Source of the DNA: Rhodocollybia butyracea
Taxonomy: Eukaryota; Basidiomycota; Agaricomycetes; Agaricales; Omphalotaceae
Direction of reading: 5' to 3'
DNA length: 64,000 nucleotides
NCBI GenBank assembly: GCA_015501585.1
Contig: JADNRY010000202.1
Span: 46,936-110,935, forward strand
Shown in pieces: positions 58,383 through 64,000 of this stretch. The notes beneath the pieces were generated by a model, which was not told the DNA's origin, searched no databases, and was given only the letters and a program-made list of their open reading frames with translations. Each line of letters starts with the position of its first letter. Position 1 is the first letter of the stretch. Position numbers and translations under genes: made by a program.

Positions 58383-59892
58383 ATGCCTGGTGAAAATCCA
58401 TCATCGCAGCAGCGTGCACCCGGCTCTGCTACCACGCCTTCATCTTCATTGGCTCCTCGCTCGTCAACTGGCTCATCAGACACTGGTGTCGATTCCTCGA
58501 CAATTCGACAATCTGGCCCTGCCAATGCAGGTTCGACTCCATCAAGGGGATTGCCGACTGCGGCTACCTGTGTGGCTGGGCATGCTCACCCTGGAAATCC
58601 TGGCGGTACGGCGGCGCTCCAGGTAAATGAATGCAAGTAACCCATTCATGGTCTCCCAGGGGCTCACTTTTAGCATGCGGGAGGACATGGAGGCACACAT
58701 AGCTGCCTGCATTGAGGCTGGGATACGGGGTGCTTCATCTGTGTCTTCTTCCTCTTCCTCACCTGTGAAAGGCGACAAGATGGTAATACCAGCTATTGAG
58801 ATTGGATACGTAGGCGACAGATTCGATACAGGTGAGCTCCTTTCTTCTTTATCTCCGGTTTCGGGCACTCTGGCCCTTAAGGGAGCATTCGGGCTCCTTT
58901 GGTATACAGAATAAAGGGAGCATTCGGGCTCCTTCAGTACATGGAACATAGCTTCCACTGTTTTCTTTTTGGGACATCCTGGTTCCTTTGGTTTTTGGGA
59001 TGTACAGGTCCCTTCTGTCTTGTTCCTCTGTACTCAGAACGCCCGGGTTCTGACTGTTTCCCCTGTCTGGAGCTGCTTGCTCATTATACCTTTCTTCAGG
59101 TATCCCAGAGAAGGTCAGGAAGCTTGTTTTGAAGTATGATTACGTCCCGCTGCCGCTTCTGTTGCTGGCCAATCGCCATCAGTCCAATCAGTCCACTGCA
59201 TTTGCCTTTGACGCCACCACTGGTGCCTTGACTTCATCAGAGGCCCCTGCTGACAGAACTGGGGAGTTTGCCCTTGCTCCTCATGATTGGCAGGGATGTC
59301 TGGAATCACTGGTCAAGGCGGTTGTGGAGATACAGGGGCCTGTGGTTGGGGCCAGGTGGGAGGCTCATGCTGGAAATTGCGTGAACATTGGATGGAGTGT
59401 GGACTGGAAGCTTGCCATGCGCTACGACGCGGATTTCCGTCACGCCGTATCTGTGGATAACCGTGTCGACATTGGCATCTATGACCAAGCTCGATTGGAT
59501 CTCGTTCGGACTAGGGTGGCTGTGGAGGAGTCCCTATCCTCTAGATCAGTGGCTTCCAGTGTTGGGCCGGGTCATGCGTCCAACAGCCGCGGAAGTCAGG
59601 ACACGACTGTCTCCATACCCAAAATCCAGTCTCCCGTGCTTTCGTTGCGGAGCAGCCGGTTGTCGCCCGATCAGCTGCTCTGCAGAAAAGACAATTGCTG
59701 GTCGCCCTGTGCATGACTCACCAATGATTCCGATACCCCAATAGCCTCGTCAGTGCTGCGGGCCAGAACTACTGTTTCAATTATGCCCGTACCTCTTCGT
59801 GTGCGCGAGGCCCCGACTGCCCAAACGTGCATGAGTGCTCTTTGTGCGGAACAGGTGGTCACGGCGCAGCTTCCTGTCCACACCTCAAATGA
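58383..59892 (+). pseudogene. Gag-like ORF1 of the Ngaro-type element
   Basis: Start MPGENPSSQQRAPGSATTPS, Ser/Pro-rich. A likely intron 58622-58660 joins it to GLTFSMREDMEAHIAACIEA; a second likely intron, about 58831-59100, leads to IPEKVRKLVLKYDYVPLPLL. A helical middle follows (APHDWQGCLESLVKAVVEIQ). The end has a CCCH-type finger (C-x8-C-x5-C-x3-H in CFNYARTSSCARGPDCPNVH) followed by a CCHC knuckle CSLCGTGGHGAASC, stop at 59890-59892. One or more frame switches occur between 59690 and 59760. Nucleic-acid-binding structural protein by analogy. Confidence 0.65.
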
Positions 59893-59899
59893 TCATCCT

Positions 59900-61430
59900 C
59901 AGGACCCACGTCGGGTGGCCACACCTATCGACGCGGTAAAGCTGCGGGCCACTCTAGAATCCTTTGGTATTATGGATGACTGGAGGCACGTTGTGGATGG
60001 TGTGGTAAACGGTTTTGATGTTGGCGTGAGAGGTCCCCTCTCACGCACCTATTTATTTCGAGAATCATTGTTCTTCTCAGCTCGATCCCACTTTCATTTC
60101 TTCGTATATTGCACAGGAGGAGGCGGCTGGATGCTACTCTCGTGCTTACTCCCCTGCAGAACTGGAGTCTATCATAGGGCCTTTTCGCACTTCTCCCTTT
60201 GGCCTGGTCCCAAAACCAGGCTCAAACTCCTTTTGCTTGGTGCAGGATATGTCCTACCCTCGAAACTCCAATATCCCTTCTGTGAACAGCGGTATTGATG
60301 TGGACAGTTTCCCCACTGGGTGGGGGACCTTTGCGGATACCTCTGCACTCATACTATCACTGCCTGATGGTTGCGAGGCAGCAACTTTCGATATCAAGGC
60401 GGCGTACCGGATTACTCCCACCCGGCTGGACCGCAACATGCCCTGTGTTTGTGGTGGGAAGGGAAAGTCAGGCTCGATTTTGCTGTTTGCTTTGGAATAG
60501 CCTCGAGCACTAGCGTGTTTGGGTCATTAGCAGACATGCTCATGGCCATCTACAAGAAATGGGGTATCTGTGGTTTATTAAAGTGGGTCGACGACTTCTT
60601 TGTGATCCGCTTTCCTGGTCAGTCTTGGACCAAGGACAAGTTCATTGCCTTGACCACTGCCTTTGGGGTGCCTTGGAGTGTAGAGAAGACTCGGAAATTC
60701 TCCACTTCCCAGCAGTACATTGGCTTTATCTGGGACTTGGCTCGTCGGGTTGTCTCCTTGCCAGAGGAGTATTGGGCGGCTTGGCATTGGGCTCCTGGTT
60801 TCAGGGTTGGGCCAGGGCTGCGATTCGACATTGGTTGGGCGGAGGCTGTGGCAGTGGAGTTGGTTCTCTGTGCAGTTGTCTCTCTGAGCTTGCTTCAGTC
60901 CTACCCCAAATGGTCAACATTCCGATTGCGCTCCGACAACACTGGCGTAGTGGGCAGCTTGCGGAGGGGCCGCTTGAGGAGCGAGGAAGGGAATCGCGTT
61001 TTAAAACACATTTATTCCCTTATTGCACAAAACGAGCTGTTGGTCGCTCCAGAATACGTGCCTTCAGCCAAAAATATATCCGACCCTTTCCCGTGGGGAT
61101 GTCGAAGGTTTTCTACGGAGATTCCCTTCAGTGTGCTTGCACCTTACCCTCAGCCTCCCGGCTCATTTGCAGGACAGACTGGTGCCAGTATCATAGTGCT
61201 GCCAGCAGCGCGTGCAACCTGTATTATGCCAGCACCCGATGTTTCTGCTGTACAGGTTATTGAGACTATTGGTTGTCTGGATCCACGTCCATTCCCCGCT
61301 TCACCCAAGCTGTTCTGCAGTCGACCAGATGTTCAAGTGGCGTGGGGTTCACATCCCTCCTTCCCCTGTTCTCGACAATCCCCTCCTCTGCTACCTGCTG
61401 GACATTGCAACGAAGGAGTCATTGAGTGAT
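59900..61430 (+). pseudogene. Reverse transcriptase-RNase H region of the Ngaro-type element
   Basis: RT motifs: FGLVPKPGSNSFCLVQDMSY, ATFDIKAAYRITPTR, FGIASSTSVFGSLADMLMAI, active site KWVDDFFVIR (60581-60610; V-D-D as usual in DIRS-type RT), then SVEKTRKFSTSQQYIGFIWD. RNase H part: RLRSDNTGVVGSLRRG and APEYVPSAKNISDPF. The frame breaks at about 60421-60426 between ITPTR and QHALCLWWEGKV. Not a working copy as written. Confidence 0.8.
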
Positions 61431-61433
61431 ACA

Positions 61434-62394
61434 ATGAGCATCAGTTCGGCCCTTCAGAAACTTCATATCTTCTATGATATCTTCTCGGTCCCGGAGTCAG
61501 AGTGGCTGCCCGCATCCCCCGGACTCCTGCACTCATTTGCCTTATGGGCAGCAGCAGATCCAGACCCGCTCGACCCTGGCTTCCCATCCCTTGTACCATG
61601 GGAGACTGTGGCCGCAGAAACAGTGGGTAAATACTTGTCGGGCATAAGGGCCTGGCATATAGCACAGGGTTGGCCTCCCCCGTTATCTGATGCAGATGCC
61701 GAGAGAATTCGATTTTCCTGAGAGGTCTGGCGAAAATGCAGAAATCCTGGCGCTCAAGACCTCCAAGGCCTCCAATCACTATTACTATGATGCGGGCCCT
61801 CCGGCTATCACTTGATCTGTCGAACTCTTTTGACGCTTGTGTCTGGGTGGCTTGCTGTTGTGCATTCTGGGGTCTCATGCGTTTTGGTGAGGTCACTATT
61901 CGCTCACGCGCCGCATTCTCCCCTTCTGATCATTTAACATGTTCAAACGTGCATGCCTTGACAGACTCTTATGGGAAGGCATATCTTAGGCTGGACCTGC
62001 CCCGCGCCAAAACAGCTGATCCAGGTAAAGGCCAGTCAGTTTATTTGTCTACGGGTGGGGACACTTGCCCCAAAGGAGCTCTGGACAACCTTTTGACGGT
62101 TTGTCCTGCTGGGGTAACAGCCCTCTGTTCTCCTGGCGGGACAGGTTTGGGGTGGTTCAACCTTTGACTAGGGATGCGGCACTGGCCAGAGTTAACGGTA
62201 TTCTTGGTTCCCTTGGTTGGGGAAATTCATTTGGCCACTCCTTTTGCATTGGAGGTGCGGCATACCTACTGGGTCAGGGTGTGAGTCCGGAAATTGTCCG
62301 TATTGCCGGTCGTTGGAGGTCTCTGGCCTATGAGCTTTATATTCGTGCCTTCGAGGATGTTATATCATCCCACTTGGCGGGTGTTGGCCGTTGA
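61434..62394 (+). pseudogene. Tyrosine recombinase of the Ngaro-type element
   Basis: N-terminal DNA-binding region SVPESEWLPASPGLLHSFAL and SGIRAWHIAQGWPPPLSD; catalytic region CAFWGLMRFGEVTIRSR with the first arginine; HSFCIGGAAYLLGQGVSPEI, where family members have H-x-x-R; RIAGRWRSLAYELYIRAFED with the tyrosine. The frame changes near 62105-62125 at a G4 run and also near 61720. The second catalytic arginine is cysteine (codon TGC, 62245-62247), one C-to-T step from CGC. Such enzymes integrate circular cDNA by site-specific recombination. Confidence 0.8.
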
Positions 62395-62458
62395 CAGCCC
62401 CTTGTGCTTGGTTGGGCTTTGCATCGCGTTTGCTAGCAGGTTGGTCACAAGTGGCTCC

Positions 62459-62558
62459 TGGTTGGGTGTGCTACCAAACCACTCCGCAGTCCGCGTTAGT
62501 GCCTAAGCCCAACTTCCAAGCTCCTACATCTCTCACACTGCTGCAAGATGACGCTGGA
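62459..62558 (+). repeat. Split direct repeat B1
   Basis: TGGTTGGGTGTGCTACCAAA ... GACGCTGGA, about 95% identical to B2 and immediately followed by A2. Confidence 0.9.
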
Positions 62559-62559
62559 A

Positions 62560-62714
62560 TGTGCCAGATGCCGTGGTGACCAAGCATGGCATCAACGTCC
62601 AGCGGAGCGGGAAGCGGAAAGCTGTGCTGCGCTTTTCGTTCCCGCTCACAGTCACCGACTCGTCGCCACAGCCAGTGCACACAAAACAGACCATCGGTCT
62701 GACTCTCTGTTTCT
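62560..62714 (+). repeat. Split direct repeat A2
   Basis: Direct repeat of A1, adjacent to B1 with one base between them. Confidence 0.92.
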
Positions 62715-62966
62715 CCCATCCTCTCCCACCCCTTCTTGCGCCAGTTTCTTTTGCTCATCCCTGCTCACTCCTCGTAACTTTGACATACACCACTCCTGGT
62801 AACTTCAAAGTGCGCGATCTTAACTTTAAAATACGAGCCCTGGTAACTTTAGAATACATGTTCTCAGATACACCTTACTCATTCCTGATAATTACGTTAA
62901 ATACAAGAATTGCTTTGTTCTTATATCAGCGTTCTGCACAGTCACAGAGTCATGGAGCTAGCGGTG

Positions 62967-63066
62967 TGGTTGGGTGTGCTACCAAACCACTCCGCGGTCC
63001 GCGTTAGCGCCTAAGCCCAACTTCCAAGCTCCTACATCTCTCACACTGCTGCAAGACGACGCTGGA
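62967..63066 (+). repeat. Split direct repeat B2 (right end of Ngaro-type element)
   Basis: Direct repeat of B1. After its last base the hAT arm resumes with TGCAAGTACTTGCGGG. Confidence 0.9.
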
Positions 63067-63274
63067 TGCAAGTACTTGCGGGTCTCACAAGTACTTGTGG
63101 ATCCGCACACTAATCAAGTAGTTACAGCTATATTCACAAGTATTTACCATTATTTACTTACTTGTATACAGTGATTGTACAGTGTATAATGCTATTAAAA
63201 ACCTGTACTTTACTTGTTACACTAATTTCATACTATGGTATGAAGTAAAAATGTACTGACAGTTAGGCTTTGGA

Positions 63275-63338
63275 TTGTAGACAGCCTACGGCGATTGGGC
63301 GCTAAAATAAGCGCTCAGTCGCTGTGAGCTGTCTACAA
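63275..63338. repeat. Long imperfect hairpin within the hAT arm
   Basis: Left arm TTGTAGACAGC...CGATTGGGCGCT, loop AAAATA, right arm AGCGCTCAGTCG...GCTGTCTACAA; about 22 of 29 positions pair. Confidence 0.7.
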
Positions 63339-63649
63339 CCTCAAACATGTGTGGCAGTACTTGATAAGTACTATAATAAATATGATACTATTAATTACTG
63401 TAAGTTTTGATCACCAACAACAAATATATGAGTTCATATTGCTTGGACAAGTCACACAAGTACTTGCAAGTCAACCGAAAATTGCAAATGTCTGACTTGT
63501 GACCCGCGCCTGACCCGTGGGAAACGGATCCTGGGATCCGCGAGTCACATACTTGCGGGTTTTCCCACGGATCTTACCTGCAAGTACTTGTGAAGACTTG
63601 GACTCGTGGACATCTCTACCCTAAGTACCCCCATCATTTTACTATTACC

Positions 63650-64000
63650 ATGACTTCTCGCGCCAACTCTCATGTATCCGATGACTCTGACGAGGAATTC
63701 AGGAAGGCCAAGGAAGCAGCAGTGGAGGCGAAGGCTTTACTCGAGAGGAAGGCGGCCGAGCGGGGCGAAGAAGGAGAAAAGCAACAGGAGGAGGCTGCAG
63801 CAGTAGCAGCAGCGGAAGCCGAGTGGCTCTGTTTATTTGTTGAAGAGTAGCAGGAGGGCAGCAGCCGAGCTGGCAGTGAGGGAAGCCAGCGAAAAGGCTG
63901 AGTGAGAGAGGAAGGCCAAGGAGAAGCGGACAGCCGAGACTCTCCGGGTGTATGAAATTGCCAAGTCCAAGGCAGCGTCGGCTGATGAAAAGGGCGAGCA
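63650..64000 (+). pseudogene. Coiled-coil ORF start, broken, runs off right edge
   Basis: MTSRANSHVSDDSDEEFRKA begins a highly charged Ala/Glu/Lys helix (EAKALLERKAAERGEEGEKQ). The frame stops at 63848-63850, and the same composition continues in another frame (AELAVREASEKAE, then a stop near 63902, then KEKRTAETLRVYEIAKS). Family not recognised; TE-associated coiled-coil proteins of agarics have similar starts. Its original leader seems to have been interrupted by the hAT-like insertion just upstream. Confidence 0.45.

Larger units (their letters stand above)
58134..63066 (+). mobile_element. Ngaro/DIRS-type tyrosine-recombinase retrotransposon with split direct repeats
   Basis: Order A1 (58134-58288), gag, RT-RNase H, tyrosine recombinase, B1 (62459-62558), A2 (62560-62714), B2 (62967-63066). 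Split direct repeats A1-B1A2-B2 with a tyrosine recombinase in place of an integrase are the hallmark of Ngaro/PAT-like elements; DIRS1 proper has inverted termini. Ngaro is the type known from basidiomycetes. No methyltransferase-like domain was seen. Several single-base frame breaks and a changed recombinase residue make this copy inactive. It is nested inside the hAT-like element, and no target duplication is seen, as expected. Confidence 0.85.
58030..63618. mobile_element. hAT-like non-autonomous DNA transposon, split by an Ngaro-type element
   Basis: Left end TAGAGATGTCCCGAGTC and right end, in reverse complement, TAGAGATGTCCACGAGTCC are inverted repeats. The flanks are TCCTAAGT (58022-58029) and CCCTAAGT (63619-63626), an 8-bp target duplication with one mismatch, as hAT elements make. 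The arms (58030-58133 and 63067-63618) hold five copies of the palindrome CAAGTACTTG (58051, 63069, 63088, 63457, 63581) and a long hairpin at 63275-63338. No transposase frame remains. Confidence 0.75.

Noticed and set aside
1..64000. CRISPR array, rRNA genes, or clustered biosynthetic pathway
   Set aside because: No regularly spaced repeats or rRNA sequence; EGT1, the flavin monooxygenase and the GMC enzyme are separated by unrelated housekeeping genes and show no cluster logic.

Overview
The window is nuclear DNA of a filamentous fungus, most likely an agaricomycete basidiomycete. Nearly every gene is split by many short introns of about 45-65 bp. The families present (arrestin-like proteins, BTB and MYND proteins of basidiomycete type, DUF6534-like membrane proteins, aryl-alcohol-oxidase-like GMC enzymes, signal-less aspartic proteases) and the transposons fit that group. 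No species can be named from the sequence. Gene spans below run from start codon to stop codon and include introns.

Left part (1-17.4 kb), mostly single-copy genes: a cut-off queuosine-salvage gene (-), an acyl-CoA thioesterase-like gene (-), a DHHC palmitoyltransferase (+), the ergothioneine synthase EGT1 (+), an arrestin-like gene (+), a flavin monooxygenase (-), a DEAH RNA helicase (+) and a pepsin-like protease (-).

17.4-25 kb: a 3.3-kb gag-only LTR retrotransposon with a 5-bp target duplication sits between two related aspartic protease genes that both lack a signal peptide.

25.8-39.9 kb, a compact housekeeping block: BTB gene (-) and LTO1 (+), whose start codons are 29 bp apart; S28 peptidase (+); MYND protein (-); AVL9 (+); ORC6 (-); NAD(P)HX epimerase (-); and a C-terminally broken NmrA-like gene (+).

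40-57 kb, gene-poor and repeat-rich: copied fragments of the NAD(P)HX epimerase, NmrA-like and SDR genes; a CACTA-type foldback element nested in an older repeat; SINE-like repeats; an F-box relic; a frame-broken methyltransferase. Two larger genes remain: a 7-TM protein and a GMC oxidoreductase.

57-64 kb, nested transposons: a gypsy-type LTR end, then a hAT-like element (8-bp target duplication, 7/8 identical) that has been split by an Ngaro/DIRS-type tyrosine-recombinase retrotransposon with A1-B1-A2-B2 split direct repeats, then a degraded coiled-coil ORF at the right edge. Single-base frame breaks recur, three of them in C/G homopolymers, so assembly error is a real alternative to pseudogenisation.
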